A program made the position numbers and the translations under genes. From contig JBCCFC010000155.1 in assembly GCA_039029935.1 (NCBI GenBank), forward strand, positions 1 through 15,482: 15,482 nucleotides of DNA. The letters are read 5' to 3'. Positions 7,790-15,163 of this stretch are shown here, piece by piece (position 1 is the stretch's first letter; every line of letters starts with the position of its first letter). This DNA is from G039029935 sp039029935. Lineage in GTDB: Bacteria > Chloroflexota > Anaerolineae > Caldilineales > Caldilineaceae. Under the pieces are notes generated by a model. The model was given only the letters and a program-made list of their open reading frames with translations. It did no database searches and was not told the origin of the DNA.

Positions 7790-7817
7790 TTGCAAATGTT
7801 CTACTTCATTGTATACT
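7790..7817 (+). promoter_or_regulatory. Candidate sigma-70-type promoter upstream of the third Uma2 gene
   Basis: TTGCAA (7790-7795) and TATACT (7812-7817) are separated by 16 bases and match 4/6 and 5/6 of the -35 and -10 consensus. The site lies in the AT-rich gap between the terminator and the next gene, where a promoter is needed. It could drive the third Uma2 gene and the genes after it. Confidence 0.5.
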
Positions 7818-7904
7818 ATTAAATGTCATTGGCGAGACTTGATTGGATTAACTGGACATCGTTTTTGGGTACATATTTAAGAACAAGAAAATGAGGTAAT
7901 GGGT

Positions 7905-8861
7905 ATGAGTGTCATGAATAGTGTAAAAGAATTGAGTACACCCGCGCTATCAAACACAAATGGAGAAAAAGGAATTGCTCATCCTACGCCTACATTTTTG
8001 GAGGTGCTGCAAAATTTCCAAAAATATACACAACCGCACGGCCACACCCATACTGCACCCATTAACACGAATGGGACAGAACCACACTCTGATGCAGGGA
8101 TCCATATACCCGAAGCCCTCTTTTGGGCGAAGTATTATGAGCATGTAGATTTTAGCTACGAATGGGCAAATGGTGTCCTACAGGAAAGACCACCTATGGC
8201 AAAAGTTATCCAAGCACGTCAACAACAATGGCTGGTTTCGCTTGTGCTAGCCTATTTAACCTACAATCCGATTGCGGAAGTCATTAACTTGGAAGTTGGG
8301 TTTCGATTTCCGACAGCGACTGGGCATGCCACACGTAAACCAGATATGGGGATTATACTTCACACCAACCCGAACGCTGTTCATCCAGATGACCGTACCG
8401 TTCATGGAGTTTGCGACCTTTGTATCGAATCGCTTTCAGATTCTGATTGGAACCAGATTGACCGTGATATTAATGACAAGCGACTCGAATATGAATATGC
8501 AGGTGTCCAAGAATATTACATCTTGGATAGCGAAGAAGGTCGCTATATGATGTTTTATGAACTAGACCCCGTAACCGGACGCTATCGTGAGATGAATATC
8601 GGACCCGACGGTATCATTCGGTCGTCTGTTCTTCCTGGCTTTCAGTTTCGCATTCGCGATTTGCATGAATGTCCCGTGATTCGAGATTTGGTTGATGATC
8701 CTGTTTATCAAGGATTTATCATGCGCGAGTATCAAGGGGAACGGCAGCGAGCAAATCAAGAGGCGCAGCGGGCGGAAACCGAACGTCAAGCGCGAGAGGT
8801 CGCAGAAAATGAGAATGCACGTCTGCGCGCATTGTTAGAGGAACATGGCATATCACTGTAG
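7905..8861 (+). CDS. Uma2 family endonuclease with C-terminal coiled coil, copy 3
   Basis: A 318-residue Uma2-type nuclease homolog. A low-complexity N-terminus (1-68, with HGHTHT) leads to the core: YEWANGVLQE (85-94), RKPDMGII (D147), DLCIESLSDS (E175), K192, EYYILD (203-208), then IIRSSVLPGFQFRIRDLH and VYQGFIMREYQ, ending in a charged helix (about 278-312, RANQEAQRAETERQAREVAENENARL split over the tail) typical of a coiled coil. ATG 7905 is favoured over 7899 because TGAGG at 7892-7896 is 8 bases upstream of it. Core, linker and tail match the copy at 3501, but the N-termini differ. It sits just past the importer terminator and 31 bases before the SDR gene, so it may lead a new transcript. 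No target or partner is visible. Confidence 0.85.
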   Translation: MSVMNSVKELSTPALSNTNGEKGIAHPTPTFLEVLQNFQKYTQPHGHTHTAPINTNGTEPHSDAGIHIPEALFWAKYYEHVDFSYEWANGVLQERPPMAKVIQARQQQWLVSLVLAYLTYNPIAEVINLEVGFRFPTATGHATRKPDMGIILHTNPNAVHPDDRTVHGVCDLCIESLSDSDWNQIDRDINDKRLEYEYAGVQEYYILDSEEGRYMMFYELDPVTGRYREMNIGPDGIIRSSVLPGFQFRIRDLHECPVIRDLVDDPVYQGFIMREYQGERQRANQEAQRAETERQAREVAENENARLRALLEEHGISL

Positions 8862-8892
8862 CTGAGGTATAGCCACATAAAGGATGACATAT

Positions 8893-9693
8893 ATGATAGA
8901 ACAGCCAACAATTCATCAACTATTCGATCTCACGGGCAAAGTGGCCATCGTCACGGGCGCAGCAGGCTGGCTTGGTTCAGCGATGAGTCATGCACTGGCC
9001 GAGGTGGGCGCAACCGTTGTCGTGACCAGCCGTGATGCACAGCGGGCACAGGAGTTTGCAGCGACATTGCCCGGTGACAATCACCTCGGTTTGGCCTTTG
9101 CACAGGATGATACTGATGCTATCCCCGCCTTTGTGGATCAAGTTGTCAACCAGCTAGGTCAAGTAGATATCCTCGTCAACAACGCTTATGGTGGGACGGC
9201 CTCCGACATTGATAATGCAACTGCCGAAGAGTTTGACAGTGCCTATCATACGGGCGTCACGGCCTACTTTCTCTTGGCGCGTGCCGTTGCCAATCATCTA
9301 CAGAGCCGCAACGCGCCTGGCTCGATCATCAACATTGCCAGCATGTATGGTGTCGTTGCCAGCTATCCCGATGCCTATGAAGGATTTGATATCAACAGCC
9401 CACCCATCTATCATGGACTCAAAGGTGGGCTGATTCACCTCACCCGTCATCTGGCGGTCTATTGGGCCAAAGATAACATCCGTGTCAATGCGATTTCGCC
9501 CGGCCCATTTCCGTCAGAGAGAGTGCAGGAAACATTCCCACCCTTCATCAAACGTTTGGAAGATAAAACACCGCTCGGACGCATGGGACAACCGCATGAG
9601 CTAAAAGGGCTGGTGGTGCTGCTGGCAAGCGATGCAGGGAGCTATCTCACAGGGCAGAATATTTTGGTGGATGGTGGCTGGACGGCGTGGTAG
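8893..9693 (+). CDS. Short-chain dehydrogenase/reductase (SDR) family oxidoreductase
   Basis: A cytosolic NAD(P)-dependent oxidoreductase of 266 residues. The cofactor motif TGAAGWLG (21-28) replaces the common TGxxxGIG. NNAYGG (96-101) stands for NNAG, the catalytic Ser is S150 (INIASMYG), and Y173xxxK177 forms the YxxxK pair. The stretch between S150 and Y173 is longer than usual (EGFDINSPP), a form seen in SDRs acting on sugars or sugar acids. The C-terminal LTGQNILVDGGW is complete. AAAGGA at 8879-8884 sits 8 bases before ATG 8893, which is favoured over ATG 8884. Being near a polyol transporter, a polyol or sugar-acid substrate is plausible but unproven. Confidence 0.9.
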   Translation: MIEQPTIHQLFDLTGKVAIVTGAAGWLGSAMSHALAEVGATVVVTSRDAQRAQEFAATLPGDNHLGLAFAQDDTDAIPAFVDQVVNQLGQVDILVNNAYGGTASDIDNATAEEFDSAYHTGVTAYFLLARAVANHLQSRNAPGSIINIASMYGVVASYPDAYEGFDINSPPIYHGLKGGLIHLTRHLAVYWAKDNIRVNAISPGPFPSERVQETFPPFIKRLEDKTPLGRMGQPHELKGLVVLLASDAGSYLTGQNILVDGGWTAW

Positions 9694-10381
9694 GTGGCTG
9701 CTAGTCGGCATCACCCTGATACTGATTGCTGGATTTTTCTGGTGGTCTAGCCTCAACGGGGTCACGCCACTGGTCATGGTCAATCGCCTCATTGATTTTT
9801 TGCGTTATAATCCATATAGCCCCCTTCTGTTTATCATCGTCTATGTTGCACGACCACTCATTCTGTTTCCGGCGTCTTTGCTGACCATTGCGGCAGGCGT
9901 TTTATTTGGTGCAGTAGGGGGCACAGTTTATACCCTTATTGGCAGTAATCTATCCGCTCTCCTTGCCTATATCATTGGGCGGCAACTGCGAGACACTCAA
10001 ACGCTACCGGATGATGCACACTATCATGAGCCTGCAAGTTCTTCACAACAAAACCGCAGCCAGCAAGTCATTGCACCCTATATTGCACGAATGCAGTCCA
10101 ACCCCTTCACAACCATTCTAACCATGCATTGTTTGATGATGCCCTATGATTTGGTCAACTACGGTGCGGGGACACTGGGTATCCATTGGCGATCTTTCAC
10201 GCTTGCCACACTGCTTGGCTCTGTGCCGGGGACGATTGTCTTTGTTCTGGCTGGTGCATCAATTCAAGGCTATACCATCACGGGTGTTCCTCGATTCAAC
10301 CCCACAACATTAGCTGCCAGCGGGGTGATTCTTGCTGGCAGTCTGCTGCTGTCACGATATTTGAGTAAACAGAATAGCTAA
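9671..10381 (+). CDS. TVP38/TMEM64 family (SNARE-associated / DedA-like) membrane protein
   Basis: An integral membrane protein of about 237 residues in a family of putative lipid scramblases or transporters. After TM1 (about 8-28) come the hallmarks PASLLTIAAGVLFGAVGG and SNLSALLAYIIGRQL, then a hydrophilic stretch rich in Ser/Gln, then MPYDLVNYGAGTLGI and LLGSVPGTIVFVLAGASI, matching the re-entrant loop motifs of the family, and a final TM. The start is uncertain: ATG 9671 overlaps the SDR gene by 23 bases, while ATG 9632 would add 13 residues encoded by the SDR's end. No good Shine-Dalgarno precedes either, which fits translational coupling to the SDR. Its link to the neighbours is unclear. 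Confidence 0.85.
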   Translation: MVAGRRGRWLLVGITLILIAGFFWWSSLNGVTPLVMVNRLIDFLRYNPYSPLLFIIVYVARPLILFPASLLTIAAGVLFGAVGGTVYTLIGSNLSALLAYIIGRQLRDTQTLPDDAHYHEPASSSQQNRSQQVIAPYIARMQSNPFTTILTMHCLMMPYDLVNYGAGTLGIHWRSFTLATLLGSVPGTIVFVLAGASIQGYTITGVPRFNPTTLAASGVILAGSLLLSRYLSKQNS

Positions 10382-10392
10382 GGAGAAAACCA

Positions 10393-11199
10393 ATGGCATT
10401 TACCGAAGAAGAACGATTTCGCTTTGATCTCACAGGCTTTTTGGTCCGCCCTGCTATCTTGACCAGTGATGGAGTAGCGGCGATTGTGGACCAACTTGAC
10501 CGTGTTCACCATAACCCCGAATCGCTACCACCTGAAGAACGGGCTGTTCCTGGTGGCGCATCCAGCATGCTCATCGACCATCCAGAAGTGCTGGAGGTTC
10601 TGCATGAAGTCATCGGGCCTGATATCCGACTTGAAAATAGTAACTCTATCTGGCGCACCAAAGGACAGGCGCATGGTGATCTACATGGCGGTGGACCCGT
10701 GCAGGCCGACCCCATCTTTGGCTATCGTGTCAAAAATGGACGTATCCACGCGGGCATGGTGCGTGTCATCTTTGAATTGACAGATATCGCGCTGGAAGAC
10801 CAGAGTACACACTTTATCGTGGGTAGCCACAAGTCAGAATTCCCTATGCACGAAGACCACATGTCATTGGAGCCGGGCAAACGCAGCCCCTTTCTGATGA
10901 GTTATGCCTGTCCCGCAGGCAGTGCCGTTTTTTTTACCGAGAATCTCTGTCACGCAGGCCCTGTCTGGCAACGGGACACACCCCGCATCGCTGTCCTTCA
11001 CGCCTACGCACATCTCGCCACCCACTGGCATCGGCTCAAAGTCCCACCAGCGGTCATGGCCGGATTGCCCAGAGAAAAGCAAGCCTATTTCCGCGAGCCT
11101 TGGGTTGCTGATTTCCGCACCCGCCCGGCGACGATCAACACAATGGACCGGTTTGTTGGGAATGATGAATCGCCTGTGAATACGGATAATATGCCATAG
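10393..11199 (+). CDS. Phytanoyl-CoA dioxygenase (PhyH) family protein
   Basis: A 268-residue member of the Fe(II)/2-oxoglutarate-dependent oxygenase superfamily, PhyH branch; bacterial members hydroxylate many small molecules, and the substrate here is unknown. The facial-triad candidates are H94-x-D96 (AHGDLHGG) and H187 (LCHAGPVW), with R198 (TPRIAV) as the likely 2-oxoglutarate anchor. The core strand VRVIFELTDIALEDQSTHFIVGSHK (123-147, given in part) matches the family's section that includes the GSHK turn. A strong AAGGAG (10380-10385) lies 7 bases before ATG 10393. It follows the membrane-protein gene by 11 bases and is likely in the same transcript. Confidence 0.85.
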   Translation: MAFTEEERFRFDLTGFLVRPAILTSDGVAAIVDQLDRVHHNPESLPPEERAVPGGASSMLIDHPEVLEVLHEVIGPDIRLENSNSIWRTKGQAHGDLHGGGPVQADPIFGYRVKNGRIHAGMVRVIFELTDIALEDQSTHFIVGSHKSEFPMHEDHMSLEPGKRSPFLMSYACPAGSAVFFTENLCHAGPVWQRDTPRIAVLHAYAHLATHWHRLKVPPAVMAGLPREKQAYFREPWVADFRTRPATINTMDRFVGNDESPVNTDNMP

Positions 11200-11200
11200 A

Positions 11201-11270
11201 GAGAAGGGGAGATGGGAAGATGGGGCGACACGATATATCCTTCAACCTTTCAACTCTTCAACCTTTCAAC
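11201..11270 (+). repeat. Purine-rich and TTCAACC-type short repeat tract
   Basis: The 97-base gap after the dioxygenase gene begins with GGGGAGAT / GGGAAGAT / GGGGCGAC units (about 11206-11229) and continues with TTCAACC/TTTCAAC-type units (11240-11270). The stretch aactcttcaacctttcaac (11252-11270) is identical, 19 of 19 bases, to 5652-5670 in the peptide-importer operon. Confidence 0.75.
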
Positions 11271-11296
11271 CCCCTCTTTTAAAAAAGGACTGAATG

Positions 11297-12451
11297 ATGA
11301 AGACTCAACTTGAACAGGATATTCGCGGCTGGGACTCGATTGTGGACCATCGCACAGGGACCGAGGGTGATAACCTGACGGCGGAATGGCTTGCTGACGA
11401 AATTCGGGTGGCGGGTGTGGAGCCGATGATTGACACCTTTCCATTTACACGGCGGGTGCTGCATGAATGTGTGGTGAGCGTTGGTAGCCAGCGGGCGGAG
11501 GGCGTTCCGCTCTTTGATGGTGGTGTGACTCATTCCTATGGTGTAACTGCACCACTGACAGCATTAACCAACGAGAACAGTGACCAACCTATTCATGGTA
11601 TTGGGTTGGTGTCCTTTTCCTCGACAGGTCGTCATACGTCGATGCAACGTATGAATATTTCGCGTAGTCAATCCTATGATGCCATTGTAGCCTATGCTGC
11701 TGCTGATGATATTGCACCCGGCTTGGCCTTGCTCAATGCGCCACGTTATCAGGATCCTTTTGGCTGTCCTGTCCTGCAAGTGTCAAGCGAACATGGGGAA
11801 TGGCTGGAAGCTGCCACCGTTCATGGTGAATCGGCTCATGTTGTGGCGCATGTGACCACCGAAGAGACAACGGCCACCAATGTACAGGCACGTATCGCTG
11901 GTCATGACTCTAGCCTTGCCCCGCTGGTGATCATGACACCACGCAGTGCATGGTGGACCTGCACCGCAGAGCGCGCTGGCGGCATTGCCATCTGGCTGGC
12001 CTGTATCCGTCACCTTGCGGCTGAACCGGGTGACCGTGATGTCATCTTTACGGCCAACACAGGTCATGAGCTAGGGCATGTTGGGCTGGAGCATTATCTT
12101 CATCAACATACAGAACTGGTGCGCGGCGCACATGCGTGGATTCACCTTGGTGCAAACTATGCTGCTGTGGATAGTCAAGTCGTCTATCAAGCCTCACCGG
12201 ATTTGATGCAGCTTGGGCTGGATGCATTGGCTTCTGCCGAGACGACACCGGAAACAGTCATTTCCGCAGGAACACGCCCTAGCGGAGAAGCCGAGAATAT
12301 CTATGATGGTGGTGGACGCTATCTGTCACTGGTTGGCAGCAACCGTTGGTTCCATCACCCTGATGATCGCTGGCCGCATACGATTGACATGGTGCGGATT
12401 GCAAAGATTGCTGAGGCTGTGTCGAACATCGCGAGGACGCTAGCCTCGTGA
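11297..12451 (+). CDS. M28-peptidase-like protein with altered metal site
   Basis: A 384-residue soluble protein resembling M28 zinc aminopeptidases: RTGTEGDNLTAEWLADEI at the N-terminus, an intermediate domain, then the catalytic-domain pattern DVIFTANTGHELGHVGLEHYL and the C-terminal FHHPDDRWPHTID. Measured against M28 hallmarks (numbering from ATG 11294), the H-x-D strand reads MTPRSAW with no His, the bridging Asp is E226 (TAERAGG), the E-E pair is H258-E259, a later Asp position appears as Gly in HLGAN, and H355/D357 remain. HELGH also reads as an HExxH motif. No signal peptide is seen. AAGGA at 11285-11289 fits ATG 11297 (7 bases) better than ATG 11294 (4 bases). Activity may be changed or lost; M28-related is firm, peptidase is not. 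Confidence 0.7.
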   Translation: MKTQLEQDIRGWDSIVDHRTGTEGDNLTAEWLADEIRVAGVEPMIDTFPFTRRVLHECVVSVGSQRAEGVPLFDGGVTHSYGVTAPLTALTNENSDQPIHGIGLVSFSSTGRHTSMQRMNISRSQSYDAIVAYAAADDIAPGLALLNAPRYQDPFGCPVLQVSSEHGEWLEAATVHGESAHVVAHVTTEETTATNVQARIAGHDSSLAPLVIMTPRSAWWTCTAERAGGIAIWLACIRHLAAEPGDRDVIFTANTGHELGHVGLEHYLHQHTELVRGAHAWIHLGANYAAVDSQVVYQASPDLMQLGLDALASAETTPETVISAGTRPSGEAENIYDGGGRYLSLVGSNRWFHHPDDRWPHTIDMVRIAKIAEAVSNIARTLAS

Positions 12452-12507
12452 CATTACATCATGAAGAATCAGTCTACTGGATAACAAAATAAGGTCTTTT
12501 TTACGCC

Positions 12508-12530
12508 GATATAGGCAACTGTCCTATATC
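12508..12530 (+). promoter_or_regulatory. Small stem-loop in the gap before the polyol transporter
   Basis: GATATAGG (12508-12515) pairs perfectly with CCTATATC (12523-12530) across a 7-base loop. It is 57 bases past the M28-like gene. No T-run follows, so a terminator is only possible; it could equally be a protein-binding dyad. The rest of the 205-base gap is AT-rich with no clear gene. Confidence 0.4.
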
Positions 12531-12573
12531 ATTCTAGCCTGAATTCTGTTAAGGTTTTCTCTAGCCACAGGTA

Positions 12574-12588
12574 GTTGAATGTTTCAAC
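12574..12588 (+). promoter_or_regulatory. Candidate operator palindrome upstream of the polyol transporter
   Basis: GTTGAA-TGT-TTCAAC is a perfect 6+6 dyad, and the overlapping AATGTT-TC-AACATT (12578-12591) is a second one. It lies about 70 bases before the binding-protein ATG. Its size fits a transcription-factor site, but no regulator gene is in the window and I could not place a convincing -35/-10 pair next to it. Confidence 0.35.
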
Positions 12589-12656
12589 ATTTCGTGGTCA
12601 TCTTCTTAAGATTTTTATTAGGCTAACTTAGCCACCAAACTGAAGGGGAAAATAAA

Positions 12657-14075
12657 ATGCAGAATGCAAAGACTCGCCTATTTGGCTTGTTAAGTCTGCT
12701 CCTCATCGCATCATTGGCGTTGGGTGCTTGTGTCGCACCTGCGCCAGCACCTGCACCAGCAGGCGATGATGCCGCAGCCGAGGAAGCACCAGCGGAAGAA
12801 ATGGCCGATGACGGCGAAGGCGTTACGCTGACTATCGCGACAGTAAACAATCCAGACATGAAAGTCATGGAAGAACTGTCTAGCATGTTCACCGAAGAAA
12901 CTGGCATTGCTCTTGATTGGGTTGTTTTGCCAGAAAATGAACTGCGCGCAAAAGTAACAACAGACGTTGCAACAGGTGCTGCTTCATTTGACATCGTAAC
13001 TGTCGGAACCTACGAAGTGCCAATTTGGGGTTCAAATGGCTGGCTCAATTCTATTGATGACTTGGCCGCTGCTAACCCAGACATGGTTCAGCCAGACTAC
13101 GGTTTTGATGACCTGTTGCCAGCAGTTGCGGCTGGTCTTTCTGTAGGCGACAACCTGCACGCGGTTCCATTCTATGGCGAATCTAGCTTCATGATGTACA
13201 ACAAACGCATCTTTGACGAAGCTGGTTTGGAAATGCCAGAACAGCCAACTTGGGAACAGGTTCGCGAATTTGCTTGTGCAATCCACGATCCAGAAAATGG
13301 CCTGTATGGTATCGCCCTGCGTGGTCTGCCTGGTTGGGGCGAGGTTATGGCTCCTTTGACAACTGTTGCGAATACGCATGGCGCTCGCTGGTTTGACGAA
13401 GAGTGGATGCCACAATTGGATTCACCAGAATGGAATGCCGCAGTTTCTTTCTACGCCAGCTTGGTGCAGGAATGTGGCCCTCCAGGCGTCACAGGTAATG
13501 GTTTCACCGAGTCTTTGACATTGATGTCACAGGGACAGGCTGCAATGTGGGTTGATGCTACAGTTGCTGCTGGCTTCTTGGCTGGTTCAGATGCTGGCCC
13601 AGACATTGCTCACGCACTGGCTCCAGTAGGCCCAGTTGCCAAGGGTAATGCTTGGTTGTGGTCATGGTCATTGGCGATTCCTAGCACAAGCGAACATGCT
13701 GCTGAAGCTCTGCGCTTCGTCACATGGGCGACAAGCCGCGATTACATCGAGATTGTTGCTGCCGAGAATGGCTGGGCGTCAATTCCACCAGGAACACGCG
13801 TCTCAACCTACGAACGTGCTGAGTACTTGGAAGCTGCACCATTTGCCGAATTGGTTTTGAAATCAATGCTGGCCGCAGACCCAACCGACTCAACTCGTGA
13901 CCCAGTACCATACACTGGTGTTCAGTTTGTTGCAATTCCAGAATTCCAAGGCATTGGTACAGATGCATCACAGTTCATCGCTGACGCCATTGCAGGCAAC
14001 ATCAGCGTCGAGGAAGCATTGGAAAAAGCACAGGCTGCTACATTGGCGACAATGGAAGACGCTGGCTATCGCTAG
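12657..14075 (+). CDS. Sorbitol/mannitol-type ABC transporter solute-binding lipoprotein (SmoE/MtlE-like)
   Basis: A 472-residue extracellular sugar/polyol-binding protein (SBP_bac_1 family). The signal peptide (LLSLLLIASLALGA) ends at a lipobox Cys, C25, followed by an Ala/Pro/Glu/Asp-rich linker to about residue 58 that holds the domain off the membrane. The mature N-terminus TIATVNNPDM, then WVVLPENELRAKVTTDVATG, DIVTVGTYEVPIWG and GWLNSIDDL closely matches the SmoE/MtlE polyol group, which is the basis for the substrate call. Later FYGESSFMMYNKRIFDEAGL and TWEQVREFA are family typical. AAGGGG (12643-12648) is 8 bases before the ATG. It is first in its operon; a heptad tract and a large hairpin separate it from the permease genes. 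Confidence 0.9.
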   Translation: MQNAKTRLFGLLSLLLIASLALGACVAPAPAPAPAGDDAAAEEAPAEEMADDGEGVTLTIATVNNPDMKVMEELSSMFTEETGIALDWVVLPENELRAKVTTDVATGAASFDIVTVGTYEVPIWGSNGWLNSIDDLAAANPDMVQPDYGFDDLLPAVAAGLSVGDNLHAVPFYGESSFMMYNKRIFDEAGLEMPEQPTWEQVREFACAIHDPENGLYGIALRGLPGWGEVMAPLTTVANTHGARWFDEEWMPQLDSPEWNAAVSFYASLVQECGPPGVTGNGFTESLTLMSQGQAAMWVDATVAAGFLAGSDAGPDIAHALAPVGPVAKGNAWLWSWSLAIPSTSEHAAEALRFVTWATSRDYIEIVAAENGWASIPPGTRVSTYERAEYLEAAPFAELVLKSMLAADPTDSTRDPVPYTGVQFVAIPEFQGIGTDASQFIADAIAGNISVEEALEKAQAATLATMEDAGYR

Positions 14076-14078
14076 AGA

Positions 14079-14120
14079 TTAGTGGATAGTTAATAGTGAA
14101 CAGTGAACAGTGGATCGTTA
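14079..14120 (+). repeat. Heptad repeat tract after the polyol-binding-protein gene
   Basis: Six 7-base units in constant register: ttagtgg, atagtta, atagtga, acagtga, acagtgg, atcgtta. The unit type matches the 5601 tract on the same strand and the reverse complement of the 15164 tract. Confidence 0.8.
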
Positions 14121-14152
14121 AGAACGAATCGCTGACTGTTTTACGGGCAGAT

Positions 14153-14214
14153 AAATTTTAGAGGTTCATGAAGTTGGCAATGATAGAGCCACTTTATGAA
14201 CCTCTATTAAATTT
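14153..14214 (+). promoter_or_regulatory. Large intercistronic stem-loop between binding protein and permease
   Basis: The core stem pairs 14159-14178 with 14188-14206: eleven perfect pairs (TAGAGGTTCAT/ATGAACCTCTA), a G-T wobble, more pairs, one bulged T, then GGC/GCC closing a 9-base loop. AAATTT at 14153-14158 and 14209-14214 extends it past a 2-base bulge, about 25 pairs in all. It sits 77 bases after the binding-protein stop. By analogy with malE-malF intercistronic structures it may protect the upstream message or cause partial termination, giving more binding protein than permease. Confidence 0.8.
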
Positions 14215-14247
14215 GATACTATTGAGAGATACACAAGGAAATCGTTG

Positions 14248-15153
14248 ATGGCAGTCAATACGGCAGACGCAAACAGGCAAGAGAAGATTAGCAGACAACG
14301 TAGATTCCTCTCTGCACCAACACTCCTCTTTCTCGTCATTATCACGCAAGTACCTTTTGTACTGACTATCTATTATAGCTTCCAAAATTGGAATCTTCTG
14401 CGGCCAGGAAATATCCGCTGGATCGGGTTTCGTAACTACCAACGCGCCTTTACAAACCCAGACTTTTTGGAAATCATCTGGAATACCGTCTACCTCTCAC
14501 TGAGTGTTGTGTTTCTGACATTCGTGTTCGGTATGGGGCTTGCTCTCTTGCTCAACCGTCCCTTCCCAGGCCGGAGCCTTGCTCGCACATTGCTCATCTC
14601 ACCATTTCTCATCATGCCTGTGGTGACAGCCGTTCTCTGGAAAAACGTATTACTTCATCCGGCCTTTGGACTGGTCGGCTATTGGCTCGACATACTGGGG
14701 CTGGAGAAAATTGATTGGCTGGCACATTATCCGATGAGTTCGATCATCGGCATTGTCACATGGCAGTGGACACCTTTTGTGATGTTGATTCTGCTGGCAG
14801 GGCTTCAATCGTTGCCAAGTTCCACATTGGAGGCGGCAAGCATTGATGGCGCAACCGGATTTGCCATGTTCCGCTACATCATCCTGCCTCACTTACGTCG
14901 CTTTATCGAAATCGCATTGCTGATGGAAGTGCTTTTTATCCTCAACATTTTTGGACAAATCTTCGTTGCTACATCTGGTGGTCCCGGCATCTCCACCACA
15001 AACTTACCCTTTGAAATCTACAAAGAAGCGTTCCTCCGCTGGAATGTCAGCCGCGCCAGTGCCTTTGGCGTCCTCGCTGTTATTCTCGCCAATATCGTCA
15101 TGCTGTTGTTTATCCGTGTATTACGGAACGAACAGAATGAACAGGCGCAGTAA
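14248..15153 (+). CDS. Polyol/sugar ABC transporter permease (SmoF/MtlF-like, MalF type)
   Basis: An inner-membrane permease of 301 residues. TM1 spans about 22-44 (LLFLVIITQVPFVLTIYYSF) and is followed by the periplasmic FRNYQRAFTNPDF segment. The ATPase-coupling EAA loop is at 195-214 (EAASIDGATGFAMFRYIILP), and more TM segments lie near 76-103, 112-131, 165-186, 222-241 and 272-292. AAGGA (14235-14239) sits 8 bases before ATG 14248, favoured over TTG 14245. The order binding protein, this permease, second permease matches smoEFG/mtlEFG operons. It is flanked by heptad tracts in opposite orientation. Confidence 0.93.
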   Translation: MAVNTADANRQEKISRQRRFLSAPTLLFLVIITQVPFVLTIYYSFQNWNLLRPGNIRWIGFRNYQRAFTNPDFLEIIWNTVYLSLSVVFLTFVFGMGLALLLNRPFPGRSLARTLLISPFLIMPVVTAVLWKNVLLHPAFGLVGYWLDILGLEKIDWLAHYPMSSIIGIVTWQWTPFVMLILLAGLQSLPSSTLEAASIDGATGFAMFRYIILPHLRRFIEIALLMEVLFILNIFGQIFVATSGGPGISTTNLPFEIYKEAFLRWNVSRASAFGVLAVILANIVMLLFIRVLRNEQNEQAQ

Positions 15154-15163
15154 GTGGTTGGTA

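Noticed and set aside
1894..8861. Uma2 genes as part of a toxin-antitoxin or restriction-modification module
   Set aside because: No methyltransferase, specificity subunit or small antitoxin-like gene is adjacent to any of the three.
11201..11229. Second G-quadruplex candidate after the dioxygenase gene
   Set aside because: Only three runs of three or more G are present (11206-11209, 11214-11216, 11222-11225); a fourth is lacking.
12491..12502. T-run after the M28-like gene as an intrinsic terminator
   Set aside because: No stable hairpin precedes the six T's; the nearest hairpin (12508-12530) follows them.
12623..12994. A 123-codon minus-strand frame opposite the start of the polyol-binding protein
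   Set aside because: Its Ala/Gly/Ser-rich middle is just the complement of the Ala/Pro/Glu linker codons; no independent support.
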